NCBI GenBank assembly: GCA_001464765.1
Contig: LNDV01000029.1
Coordinates: 124,001 to 188,000, forward strand
DNA from: Betaproteobacteria bacterium Ga0077526
GTDB taxonomy: Bacteria > Pseudomonadota > Gammaproteobacteria > Burkholderiales > Ga0077523
Length of the DNA: 64,000 nucleotides
Direction of reading: 5' to 3'
The position numbers were made by a program, and so were the translations under genes. Below, one piece after another: positions 18,859 to 26,547 of this stretch. How positions within the stretch are numbered: position 1 is the stretch's first letter; every line of letters starts with the position of its first letter. Below the pieces are notes generated by a model. That model was given only the letters and a program-made list of their open reading frames with translations, had not been told where the DNA came from and did no database searches.

Positions 18859-18891
18859 GGGAAGGTCCGCACAGCCTGCGCGGACCCTCCC
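18859..18891. terminator. Hairpin between convergent histidine-kinase and TIR genes
   Basis: GGTCCGC (18864-18870) pairs with GCGGACC (18880-18886), extended by flanking GGGA/TCCC. It sits in the 42-base gap between two converging stops and could terminate both transcripts. No U tract. Confidence 0.5.
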
Positions 18892-19730
18892 TATCGCGTC
18901 AGCGTGACCACGGCCCGGCTCCCCGACGGAACCTGCTCCGCCTCCCCTCGCAGCACCTTCCGGTCATCGCTCAGTTCCAGCCGGCCCTTCTCGGCCGCGC
19001 CGTTCTCGAAGACATACTGGAGTTCGTAGTGGATCGCGGGTGGTTCGAACCGCCCCTTGCCGCGCTTCCAGACTTCCCGCGAGTCGTGATGCGTTTCCTC
19101 GATGGCGAGGTCACTGCCCTTCTGGGTGACGATCCAGTAGCTGCCGGAGGTCCGGTTCCAGCGGCCGCCAACCTCTGGCGGGTCGCGCAGCAGCAACCAG
19201 GTTCCCAGGGCGATGGCGTCGACCGCGACCACCACGCCGGCGATCTGCAGCACACGCCGGCGGGAGACGGGCGCGGCGCGGCGGCCGCCGAGGGCGGTGA
19301 CCAGTTGGCCGGTGTCGTAGGCCCAGCGGCCGTCGGAAATCTCGAACGCCTGGAGCCTTGCCAGCGGCCGCAGGGGAGGCGGCAGTTCGACCTGGCTCGG
19401 CATCTTCGCGCCGCCCACCAGGACGGGGACGACGCGGATGCCGCGTTCCAGCGCCCGCACGATCTCCAGACGGACGAAATCGGTGTCGCTGTCCAGGCGG
19501 CGATTGCCTTTGGCATCCCGGGCGCCGATCCAGTCGGGTCCGATCAGGACCAGGACAGCCTGGCAGCGGCCGATCGCCTTGTCGATGGCGTCCACGAAGT
19601 CCGTGCCGGGTGCGATGGCCTCCACATCCTGGAACACGGCATCGTCGCCGAGAGCGGCCTCCAGCACATCGGTCAACCGACCGGCATGGCCCGCGGAATC
19701 ATCCCGGCGATAGCTCAGGAAGATGTTCAT
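18891..19730 (-). CDS. TIR-domain membrane protein
   Basis: A 279-residue protein. Residues 1-140 form a TIR domain: MNIFLSYRRDDS is the classic opening strand and box 1, FQDVEAIAPGTDF the BB-loop region, and AVLVLIGPDW the third strand. Glu89 in DFVRLEIVRAL is at the place of the catalytic glutamate of NAD-cleaving TIR domains. A single membrane helix follows (about 152-175, after basic SRRR), then a C-terminal part rich in beta strands, likely outside the cytoplasm. ATG 19730 was chosen over an upstream in-frame start because it begins exactly at the TIR strand. It stands alone between terminators. Roles in NAD+ signalling, defence or host interaction are all possible. Confidence 0.85.
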   Translation of the reverse strand: MNIFLSYRRDDSAGHAGRLTDVLEAALGDDAVFQDVEAIAPGTDFVDAIDKAIGRCQAVLVLIGPDWIGARDAKGNRRLDSDTDFVRLEIVRALERGIRVVPVLVGGAKMPSQVELPPPLRPLARLQAFEISDGRWAYDTGQLVTALGGRRAAPVSRRRVLQIAGVVVAVDAIALGTWLLLRDPPEVGGRWNRTSGSYWIVTQKGSDLAIEETHHDSREVWKRGKGRFEPPAIHYELQYVFENGAAEKGRLELSDDRKVLRGEAEQVPSGSRAVVTLTR

Positions 19731-19868
19731 GGCATCCCCAGCGTTGGCGAAGGTCCGAGCCACCGGCGAAACATCGCGACGGCGTCAGATCCCATTCAGG
19801 TTCGGCCGGAGTCTGCCACGGACGGCGCGCCGGCGTCTTCCGCAGGGCGCGCCAGTCTCGTGCTCGCG

Positions 19869-20180
19869 TCAGGGCGGCAGGCTGCTGTAGTAGGCCGCCA
19901 GATCGTCGATGTCCTGGTCGGACAGATTGGAGACATTGGGCGTCATCATGCTCGCGAGCGCGCCGCGGCGGTCGCCGCTCTTGTAGGCCTTCAACGCGTT
20001 CGTGAGATACATCTGGTGCTGACCGGCCAGCTTCGGGTACATGGGAATCTGGCTGCGGCCGTCGGCGCCGTGGCAGATGGAGCAGTTGGTGGACTTGGCC
20101 TTGCCTGCCTCGGCGTCCCCTGCGGCGTGCGCGGAAACGGCGAAGGCGACGAGAGCTGCCGCGAGAAGGCTGCGACGCAT
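19869..20180 (-). CDS. Small class I cytochrome c
   Basis: A 103-residue periplasmic monohaem cytochrome and last gene of the amine-dehydrogenase operon. A signal peptide (1-19, ending AHA) precedes the haem site CSICH (Cys33, Cys36, His37). Met78 or Met79 in SMMTPNVSNLS is the likely distal ligand, as in the c553/c4-like group, and the C-terminal helix DQDIDDLAAYYSSLP is standard. It starts 34 bases after the multicopper oxidase stop. A role as electron acceptor for that oxidase or for the amine dehydrogenase is inference from the operon. Confidence 0.9.
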   Translation of the reverse strand: MRRSLLAAALVAFAVSAHAAGDAEAGKAKSTNCSICHGADGRSQIPMYPKLAGQHQMYLTNALKAYKSGDRRGALASMMTPNVSNLSDQDIDDLAAYYSSLPP

Positions 20181-20214
20181 GGAAATCTCCGGATGTGTTC
20201 GGGTGGGGGGGGAA

Positions 20215-21585
20215 TCACTCAACCTGCAGCACGGCCATCATGCCGCGGTCAGCATGCTCGGCGAAGTGGCAGTGGTAGAGCGTGCGACCTGTATGTTCGG
20301 TGAAGTGGATGCCGATCCGTGTGGTGTCTCCTTCGCGCATGTTGAACATGTCGTGGCGCGCCCGGTAGGGCCTCGGGCGGCCGTTCACGTCCAGGACTTC
20401 GTAGTGCCACGTGTGCAGGTGGAACGGGTGATCCATGATGTCCACGTTGCGTATCCGCCAGATCTCGCGCGCGCCGAGCCGGGTGCGGATGTCCACCCGA
20501 TTGCTGTCCATGAAGCGCCCGCAGATGTTGAAGAGGGAGAGCAGCACCTCACGCTCGAACGACGGGTCGTCGGGTCTGAAGCGGTCCCACGAGACGAGCT
20601 TGTCCGGAATGGCGATCCGGCCCGCGGTCGGCGGAGGCAGAAGCGTCAGGATCGGTTGCTCCGCCGTGAACGTCATGCCGCGGCGGGCCGTCGGGAGGTA
20701 CTCGATATCCACGGGGTCGCTGCCGCGGAGCGCCACGAGGACTTCCGCGCGGGCACCGGGCACGAGCATCACGTCGGCGAGCGCCTGCGGCGACTCCAGG
20801 TACCGGCCATCGTGGGCGATCACCAGCAGCGGCTCTCCGTCGGAGCGGCGGAGCCGCCAGTAGCGCGCGTTGGAGGCATTGAGGAACCGCAGTCGCACCA
20901 GCGCTTTCCCGGCGCGCAGGACCGGCTTGCGTACGCCGTTGACGAGCAGCCAGTCGCCTTCCCGCCCCGCGGACCACGCCATCGGGTGATGGTCCGGAAT
21001 GGTCGAGCCCTCGACCGTGACGTCCTTCAGCACGCACACGCGATCGTCACAGTCGAGTCCCTGCTCGAAATCCAGGTTGCCTTCGACGAGGATGGCGCCG
21101 GTGAGGCCGCGGAACATGTCGGGTGCGGTCGCGCCGTGGATGTGGGGGTGATACCAGTGCAACCCGGCGTTGCCCTCGGGCACGACGAACTCGTACTCGA
21201 AGGATTCGCCCGCCGGGACCTGGATCCAGATGTTGTCGGCCCGTCCGCCCGGCGGAATGGACAGCCCGTGGAAATGCAGATTGGTCAGCCGGTCCAGGCG
21301 ATTCACCAGACGCAGCTGCACCGTTTCGCCCTCGCGCACGCGGAGGAGAGGACCGGGATACGCGCCGTTGTAGGTGACCGCCTGCACGGGCCGGCCGTCG
21401 ATGATCGTCCGCGTGGCCTGGGCCACCAATTCGCCTCGGGCAAGACCCGGTTCGCTCCGGTCGAGGACGACTTCGGCGACGGCCGGCAGATCGGGCTGGG
21501 CACCGACTGCGGCTCGCACAGCGAGGCCGGAAGCCGGCACCAGCAGGCAGCCGGCTGTCTGAAGAAAGCGCCGGCGGGACGTCAA
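20215..21585 (-). CDS. Tat-exported multicopper oxidase
   Basis: A 456-residue copper protein with three cupredoxin domains. The N-terminus has a Tat motif (SRRRFLQTAG). All four copper motifs are intact: HFHG, HWYHPHIHG, HPFHLHTWHY and HCHFAEHADRGM, giving the type 1 site and the trinuclear cluster. Such enzymes couple one-electron oxidations to reduction of O2 to water. The start is TTG 21585, with GGAG six bases upstream; a longer frame exists but runs over the neighbouring cytochrome gene. It lies 25 bases downstream of a cytochrome c in the amine-dehydrogenase operon. It may take electrons from the cytochromes, oxidise copper, or help mature the enzyme; sequence does not decide. Confidence 0.92.
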   Translation of the reverse strand: MTSRRRFLQTAGCLLVPASGLAVRAAVGAQPDLPAVAEVVLDRSEPGLARGELVAQATRTIIDGRPVQAVTYNGAYPGPLLRVREGETVQLRLVNRLDRLTNLHFHGLSIPPGGRADNIWIQVPAGESFEYEFVVPEGNAGLHWYHPHIHGATAPDMFRGLTGAILVEGNLDFEQGLDCDDRVCVLKDVTVEGSTIPDHHPMAWSAGREGDWLLVNGVRKPVLRAGKALVRLRFLNASNARYWRLRRSDGEPLLVIAHDGRYLESPQALADVMLVPGARAEVLVALRGSDPVDIEYLPTARRGMTFTAEQPILTLLPPPTAGRIAIPDKLVSWDRFRPDDPSFEREVLLSLFNICGRFMDSNRVDIRTRLGAREIWRIRNVDIMDHPFHLHTWHYEVLDVNGRPRPYRARHDMFNMREGDTTRIGIHFTEHTGRTLYHCHFAEHADRGMMAVLQVE

Positions 21586-21610
21586 GAAGGTCTCCGAAGC
21601 ATCCGCACGG

Positions 21611-22144
21611 TCAATAGTGGCCAGGCGCGAAGCTGAAGGACAGCGCCGAGGCGTCGGGGACGACACCGGCTCGCACCAGGGCATCGACGACCTCGCGCCG
21701 GCGCTCGATCACGCTTTCGATGCGCGTGGAGCGCAGCGCCGCGATCTCGTCGGCGGTGTAGGGCTGGAAATCCGGCGGAAGCTGCTCGCGGCTGTATTCG
21801 TCGAGGAGCCAGTTCAGCAGTCCGGCGAGACGGGCATCGGACAGCGGGGACTGGAGGACGTTGGGCACCTGCACTAGGTACGCCCGACCCGCGAGCGTGT
21901 GGGTGAAGTAGCCCACGCGCGACCTCAGCGCCGGGACCTCCGCGACGGACACCCCCAGGTGCCCGTGGCAGCCCTGGCAGTTCCGGGAGTAGTCCTCGGC
22001 GGCCCCCGCCACGCGCGGCAGCACGGTGCGCTTTTCGCGGATCAGGACATCGGGGACGTCGTCCGGCTGCACTGCCGACGGGCCGGCGATGGCCGATGCG
22101 GAGAAGAAAATGGCCAGCACGAGGCTGGCCATTGGTGACTGCAC
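21611..22144 (-). CDS. Periplasmic c-type cytochrome of the amine-dehydrogenase operon
   Basis: A 177-residue exported monohaem protein. The haem site is CQGCH (Cys56, Cys59, His60), with a signal peptide before it ending SAIA. The long C-terminal half, with AYLVQVPNVLQSPLSDARLAG and a helical IESVIERRREVVDALV, is longer than a simple class I cytochrome. GTG 22144 is preferred as start because AGGAG lies seven bases upstream; an in-frame ATG at 22132 lacks that spacing. It begins 16 bases after the light-chain stop, so it is a prime candidate to accept electrons from the dehydrogenase, in the place amicyanin holds in mau clusters. Confidence 0.88.
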   Translation of the reverse strand: MQSPMASLVLAIFFSASAIAGPSAVQPDDVPDVLIREKRTVLPRVAGAAEDYSRNCQGCHGHLGVSVAEVPALRSRVGYFTHTLAGRAYLVQVPNVLQSPLSDARLAGLLNWLLDEYSREQLPPDFQPYTADEIAALRSTRIESVIERRREVVDALVRAGVVPDASALSFSFAPGHY

Positions 22145-22160
22145 GAGAGGGCTCCTGGGG

Positions 22161-22703
22161 TCAGATCTGGCCGACGATCGCCGCACTGGAGCAGTGGTAG
22201 ACCATGGAACTGCCACCGAAACACCAGATGATGTCGTTGTTCAACTGCGGACGGTAGGTGGGCATCTCGCCCGCCGTGCCGAGACAGCCGCACTGTGCGC
22301 AGGAGTCCTTGCCGCAGCAGTCGCGGTAGGCGATCAGGTACATCTTGCCGTCGTCGGGATTCAGACAGGAGCCTACCCAGGACGTGGGCGAGGGTGTCGA
22401 GCCCGGCGGGCAGGTGGCCGGACCACCGCCGCAGCAGGAGCACAGGTAGCCGTCGGAAGAGCAGTAGCGCCAGTAGTTGCACGCGCGCGGGTCCTTGGTC
22501 TGCGCTTCGACTCGCTTGGCCCATTCGACCCCCGGGTCTTCCGCGGCCTGTGCCTTGCGGGCAACGGGCAGGACGGGCAGTACGGCTGCGCCGGCCAGCG
22601 TGGCGCCGATGCGGGCGACGAAGCTCCGGCGGGAAATCTTCTGGGCCGTGCGCCGGCTCATCGTCTCGAACACCTTGTCGATGACTTGAAGGCCGCTGAA
22701 CAT
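22161..22703 (-). CDS. mauA: TTQ amine dehydrogenase light (beta) chain, methylamine/aralkylamine type
   Basis: A 180-residue precursor of the small catalytic subunit. It has a Tat-like signal (SRRSFVARIG at 25-34). The mature part has 14 cysteines; from memory, the LCSCCGG and CCGKxxCxxCxC pattern is that of aralkylamine dehydrogenase (aauA), while methylamine dehydrogenase has 12. Trp109 and Trp160 are placed to form tryptophan tryptophylquinone. Asp128 matches the catalytic base of aralkylamine dehydrogenase (same numbering). The residue after HC, Thr172 in that enzyme, is Ser172 here. The C-terminus (NNDIIWCFGG) looks more like methylamine dehydrogenase. The enzyme oxidises a primary amine to aldehyde and ammonia in the periplasm. 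aauA is the alternative name; the substrate is open. Confidence 0.93.
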   Translation of the reverse strand: MFSGLQVIDKVFETMSRRTAQKISRRSFVARIGATLAGAAVLPVLPVARKAQAAEDPGVEWAKRVEAQTKDPRACNYWRYCSSDGYLCSCCGGGPATCPPGSTPSPTSWVGSCLNPDDGKMYLIAYRDCCGKDSCAQCGCLGTAGEMPTYRPQLNNDIIWCFGGSSMVYHCSSAAIVGQI

Positions 22704-22756
22704 GGCTGTGTCTCCTTCGGTTGCGTTGACTTGTGGGTGTCGGGCGCGTCGGCAGC

Positions 22757-23389
22757 TCAGGCGGCCTCGCGGCGGGCCTCGGCTTCGTCCTTCACGTAGC
22801 CCCGGGCCTTCAGGTAGGCCTGGATGCTCCCGTAACCGGTTTCCTTCGCGATGGCGAGGCTCTCGAGGTGCTCGCGGCTGTTCACCAGCCCCTTCGCGCG
22901 GATCACGCCATCCTCGTCGATGAGTATGGCATAGGGCAGTTTGCCGACCTGGAAGGTCATGCCGACTTGCGGCGAGTTCACGTAGTCGATGCCCTGCAGT
23001 TCGTACTTCTGGATCATGTCGCGCTGTTCCTGCATGTCGCCGTCGCCCACCAGCACGACTTCGAGGCGCTCGCCGGAGGCGAAGGACCGGGCGATGGGAA
23101 GCAGCTTCTTGCAGATGGGGCAGCTGGGCGACACGAACAGCAGCAGGCGGCTGCGGCCGTTGGCGGTCGGGCCGCCAGTGCGGATCAGATTGCCGTCGAT
23201 GCCCGCGATCTTCATGTCGGGGGCCATTTCGCCCACGTCAGGGCCGCGATCGTTGGCGAGCGCGCCCATCGGGGCCACCCGTTCGTGCAGGATGCCGATC
23301 TGCCGGACCATCCCGAACACGACGGCGCCCAGGGCCACCACCACCACCCACAGCACGATGTTCGAGTACAGCAAGGCGTCGTAGGTCAT
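22757..23389 (-). CDS. mauD: MauD-like thioredoxin-fold maturation protein
   Basis: A 210-residue membrane-anchored thioredoxin-like protein. An N-terminal helix (about 9-28) anchors it, and the domain carries CPIC (Cys90-Cys93) in FVSPSCPICKKLL, the usual MauD redox motif. Family knowledge: MauD is needed for disulfide formation and stability of the cysteine-rich light chain, which is encoded 53 bases downstream. The C-terminus is charged and cytosol-like (DEAEARREAA). It starts 9 bases after mauE. Confidence 0.93.
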   Translation of the reverse strand: MTYDALLYSNIVLWVVVVALGAVVFGMVRQIGILHERVAPMGALANDRGPDVGEMAPDMKIAGIDGNLIRTGGPTANGRSRLLLFVSPSCPICKKLLPIARSFASGERLEVVLVGDGDMQEQRDMIQKYELQGIDYVNSPQVGMTFQVGKLPYAILIDEDGVIRAKGLVNSREHLESLAIAKETGYGSIQAYLKARGYVKDEAEARREAA

Positions 23390-23398
23390 GTCGTTTCC

Positions 23399-23959
23399 TT
23401 ACCCGCGGCCCGCAAGGGAGCTTCGGTAGTTCTCTTCGAAGGTGGGAGGGCGGCGCAGCGTGACGTAGCCGACACTCAGGTAGACCAGGAACAGCACGGT
23501 CGCCCCGGTCAGGACGAAAAACCACTCGACGACAGCGAGGTCGCGGGGGCCGGTTGCAGCAGCGCAGGCGACGGCGAGCACCACGAGCAGCGCATTGCGC
23601 AGGACCAGCCACCATGACAGATTCTGCTTGAGGGACGACCGGAAGCAGCCGCAGTCGATGTTCACCCGGCCCCGAACGACATTGAGGCCGATGGCAGCCG
23701 CGAAGACGACGAGCAGGATCGCCATGCCCCAGCCTGCAATCGCGCGGGTTGGCGGGACCAGGACGGCCAAAGCCAGCAGAACCTCGACAGGCGGCAGCAC
23801 CTTGGCGACGACCGGCACGAGAGCGCGCGGTAGCACGCGGAAATTCTGCACGACACCCTCGAACTCGTCCCAGGCAGACAGCTTGCCGAACGCGCCCGAG
23901 CCGAACACCAGCGCGAGCGCCAGTGCTGCGGTGTGCTGAAGCATGGGGTCGATCGTCAT
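23399..23959 (-). CDS. mauE: MauE-like membrane protein for amine dehydrogenase maturation
   Basis: A 186-residue inner-membrane protein with four predicted helices (about 10-20, 55-68, 75-92, 125-145). The sequence GAFGKLSAWDEFEG and NFRVLP are MauE/DoxX-like features, and VNIDCGCF gives a Cys-Gly-Cys pair on one face of the membrane. Family knowledge links MauE with MauD in transport or folding of the light chain and its disulfides. It is 34 bases downstream of the heavy-chain gene and 9 bases upstream of mauD. Confidence 0.92.
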   Translation of the reverse strand: MTIDPMLQHTAALALALVFGSGAFGKLSAWDEFEGVVQNFRVLPRALVPVVAKVLPPVEVLLALAVLVPPTRAIAGWGMAILLVVFAAAIGLNVVRGRVNIDCGCFRSSLKQNLSWWLVLRNALLVVLAVACAAATGPRDLAVVEWFFVLTGATVLFLVYLSVGYVTLRRPPTFEENYRSSLAGRG

Positions 23960-23993
23960 CGCGCGGATCCGGGGCGGGAGCGGTGAGGCTGCC

Positions 23994-25166
23994 TCAGTCG
24001 CCGTGGGTGAACAGCAGGTACGGGGTGATCCCGAACTTCATCTCGCCCACTTCCTTGCCGCTCAGCGCATCGTAGGTGATGAGCGTGGCGGTCTCGGTCT
24101 GGGTGTAGAGGTGAGGATCGTCGTCCTGCGAGAGCGCGATGGAGATCGCGTGCTCCTTCAGGTGGATGCGGTTCACGCGTTTCTTCGAGGCGATGTCGAA
24201 GACCCAGACTTCCTCCCCTGGCGTCTTGTGCGTCCAGCGGGCACCCTTGTGCATCAGGACATACAGCTTGCCGGTCGGCCGGTGCATGTTGACGACCTGC
24301 CAGCCGCCCGGGCGCCAGCTCTCGGCCTTGTCCGCGTCGGTGAGCAGTGACCATCCCGGCGAGATCGACGGCTTTTCCTGGGAGAGGTCGGCCGAATACA
24401 CCATGCCTTCGTAGGAGAGGAAGTGGACCTTCCCCTTCTGCTTGTCCATCGCGGCATGCTCGTACACGGGGTCGTTCACGACGTCGATGAACGGACCGAC
24501 CCGCGACAGCTTGGTCTTCAGCTTCTCGTCGAAGGTGGCGGTCAGCAACGTGCCGTCGGAACACAGCGAGGAAAAGCGGTTGCCCGCCGACGGGAAGATG
24601 AGGCCGCAGCCGGGGATCTCGATCTCGCCCAGATACTTCTTCGCCTTGGTGTCGACGACGCTCACGGAGGTCGACGGCGCGAGGTTGTAGGAGAGCAGGT
24701 ATCTGCCGTCGGTCGTGACCTCCGCATTCTGCTTCTTGGGCACGACCAGCATCCGGCCCTTGGGCAGGTCCACTTCGGCGGCGATGTCCAGCGTGCGCCC
24801 GTCGAAGAAGGTGATGAGATCGGTGCGCGTGCCGCGGGTGCCCTTGGACCAGTAGGTGTCGAAGGTGTAGATCTGGGAGCTGTCCGGCGCGATAGCGAAG
24901 TTGGAGCAGTAGCCGGCGCTGGTCATGCCGACGATCTCCTGCTTGTCGCCGTCGATGATCCACACCTTGCTGGCGATGATGTGCGGGAACACCGGCTCCA
25001 GCACGTAGAGGCGCTTCGGGTGGGGCTTCGACAGGATGGCGATGGAGTGCTGCTCGCCCATCAGCTTGGCGTCGGAGGGAAGGTCCTTCGTCTCGTCGGC
25101 ACGGGCAGGGCCGGCAGCGATGGCAAAGGCGCTCGCCAGAGCGAGCCACGGAAGCTTGCGCGTCAT
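23994..25166 (-). CDS. mauB: TTQ amine dehydrogenase heavy (alpha) chain
   Basis: A 390-residue periplasmic beta-propeller subunit. A signal peptide (1-23, ending ARA) precedes repeated blades such as RLYVLEPVFPHIIASKVWIIDG and KVHFLSYEGMVYSADLS. FDTYWSKGTRGTRTDLITFFD is a strongly conserved block of methylamine and aralkylamine dehydrogenase heavy chains. Two heavy chains hold two light chains and shape the substrate channel. ATG 25166 begins at the signal peptide; an in-frame start further upstream would add an unlikely leader. It is the first gene of the B-E-D-A-cytochrome-oxidase-cytochrome operon. aauB is the alternative name. Confidence 0.93.
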   Translation of the reverse strand: MTRKLPWLALASAFAIAAGPARADETKDLPSDAKLMGEQHSIAILSKPHPKRLYVLEPVFPHIIASKVWIIDGDKQEIVGMTSAGYCSNFAIAPDSSQIYTFDTYWSKGTRGTRTDLITFFDGRTLDIAAEVDLPKGRMLVVPKKQNAEVTTDGRYLLSYNLAPSTSVSVVDTKAKKYLGEIEIPGCGLIFPSAGNRFSSLCSDGTLLTATFDEKLKTKLSRVGPFIDVVNDPVYEHAAMDKQKGKVHFLSYEGMVYSADLSQEKPSISPGWSLLTDADKAESWRPGGWQVVNMHRPTGKLYVLMHKGARWTHKTPGEEVWVFDIASKKRVNRIHLKEHAISIALSQDDDPHLYTQTETATLITYDALSGKEVGEMKFGITPYLLFTHGD

Positions 25167-25395
25167 CGAAGACCTCCTCTTGTCACCGGCAGGCCGGTGC
25201 GGCAGGTTGCTGGTTGCCACCCGGACGCCGCTCATGGAAGCGTAAATTTGCCGAGTCGCAATTGCATGGTGGATCGATTGTTTTCCTGGACGGCGCGAGT
25301 GTCAACCCTCGCATTCAGGAGGTGCACGAAAGATGCGGATGCACTGGGTCAGTGCCACACATTTCGGGCGCGTCTGCGGCCTGCGCGTGACGCAG

Positions 25396-25419
25396 CGCCC
25401 GGGTCGGTCGACCCGGGCG
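25396..25419 (-). terminator. GC-rich hairpin after the small YHS-like gene
   Basis: A 9-bp exact stem (CGCCCGGGT with ACCCGGGCG) and 6-base loop begin 15 bases past the stop of the small secreted protein. No U tract follows, so termination may be partial and the amine-dehydrogenase genes could be read through. Confidence 0.45.
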
Positions 25420-25433
25420 GAAAACGCAGAAGG

Positions 25434-25685
25434 TTACTTCTTGTAGGCTTCGTTGGCCTTGCGGACGTTGCCTCCGAGGTCCGCCATGAAGTTCCACTTC
25501 ACCTGCTCGTTGCTGAAGCAGTAGGTCTTGCCGTCCGGGCCCATCTGGTTCACGGCGCAGTCCGTCTTGACCTTCTTGCCGTTCACCATCCCCCAGGCGC
25601 AGTGGTCGCCGAGTTCGCCAGCCGCGGCGTTCGAGCAGTGGAGTCCGGCGCCCAGCGCGAGTGCAACGATGAAAGTGCGGTACAT
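25434..25685 (-). CDS. Small secreted cysteine-containing protein, YHS-like
   Basis: An 83-residue exported protein. After a signal peptide (1-22, ending NAAA) the mature part has the order HCAWGM, DCAVNQ, GKTYCFSNE and WNFMADL. This resembles a YHS domain (a short metal-binding or redox-associated fold whose pattern is C-G-M, then GKTYYFC, then F and P), with cysteines at 29, 43 and 56. ATG 25685 follows a GGAG-like site (TCCAAGGAG region). It is on the same strand as, and about 270 bases before, the heavy-chain gene. A role in metal delivery or in dehydrogenase assembly is only a guess. Confidence 0.7.
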   Translation of the reverse strand: MYRTFIVALALGAGLHCSNAAAGELGDHCAWGMVNGKKVKTDCAVNQMGPDGKTYCFSNEQVKWNFMADLGGNVRKANEAYKK

Positions 25686-25906
25686 GAGTTTCTCCAAGGA
25701 GTCGTAGTGAGGCAGTAAGAGAGGCGACGATGCGGCGCCGGACAAGCACGGCAGGACTTCCGGCGAAGCCTGCGAAGGGTGCCCGGGAAACGTATCGATG
25801 CCCCGCGGTGCATTTCCTTGTGGAGCCAGGAGAAGTTCATCAGGATCGGGTGGCGCGCCGCGGGAGCGCCCGGTCCGACGAGGTAGTGACGTATGACCTC
25901 GAAACG

Positions 25907-25931
25907 AAACGGGCGCCATCGGCGCCCGTTT
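25907..25931. terminator. Strong hairpin downstream of the Uma2 gene
   Basis: AAACGGGCGCC (25907-25917) pairs exactly with GGCGCCCGTTT (25921-25931) around a 3-base loop. On the minus strand the stem's T-rich end runs into CGTTTCG, so it can end the Uma2 transcript. It also shields the small gene beyond. Confidence 0.65.
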
Positions 25932-25982
25932 CTTCTGGATCGCGTGCAGGGGAAGCAGCGACGCGTGTGCGGGAGATCGTCT

Positions 25983-26516
25983 CTATCGCAACCGCTCCCA
26001 TAACGGCGCGAAGTCGAAGCCGAGCTTCGAGGTATCCCGGGAGCCGTCGACGCCGTAGATCTCCACGGTTTCCGTCACCGGATCGACGATCCACGCTTCT
26101 TCGGCGCCCAGTGACAGATAGATCCGGCACTTGGCGCGCAGCGCTTCCGGGTCATTGGAAGGGGAAGGGATCTCCACGCAGAGGCGGGGCGGAACAGGGA
26201 GGATGCCGCTGCTGCCGTGCTGTCGGAAGAACGCATCTTCAGCCCACAGGACGTCGGGGACGATCGGCGCGCCATCCGGGCGCCTGATCCCCTGCTCTCC
26301 CCAGCCCGTACCGCCGAGTTGCCGTTCGAGTTCTGCGGCAAGGCGGAACTGCGCGCGCGAGTGGGTTCCGCTCACTGGACTCACGACGACTTCTCCATAC
26401 TCGTTCAACTCCCAATGCCCGATCCCCTGAAACCGGGCGTCGCTCAGCACGTCCAGGAACCGGGCCTCCAGTTCCTGGGCAGTGGGCTTTACGTAGACGC
26501 GGTCGATGGCACCCAT
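25983..26516 (-). CDS. Uma2 family (DUF820) restriction-endonuclease-fold protein
   Basis: A 177-residue protein of the PD-(D/E)xK-like Uma2 family. Landmarks are LNEYGEVVVSPVSGTHSRAQ, then IVPDVLWA (acidic metal ligand), VEIPSPSND and KCRIYLSLGAEEAWIVDP. These proteins are common in cyanobacteria and scattered elsewhere; the nuclease activity is presumed and the role unknown. It has no toxin-antitoxin partner or transposase next to it. The adjoining genes are metabolic, so context says little. Confidence 0.85.
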   Translation of the reverse strand: MGAIDRVYVKPTAQELEARFLDVLSDARFQGIGHWELNEYGEVVVSPVSGTHSRAQFRLAAELERQLGGTGWGEQGIRRPDGAPIVPDVLWAEDAFFRQHGSSGILPVPPRLCVEIPSPSNDPEALRAKCRIYLSLGAEEAWIVDPVTETVEIYGVDGSRDTSKLGFDFAPLWERLR

Positions 26517-26547
26517 GGGAGTAACGCCTTGGAGGAGACGACTGACA

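Noticed and set aside
24000..25166. The mauB product considered as a lactonase or other generic propeller protein
   Set aside because: The neighbouring mauE, mauD and light-chain genes and the conserved TYWSKGTRG block identify it as the heavy chain.
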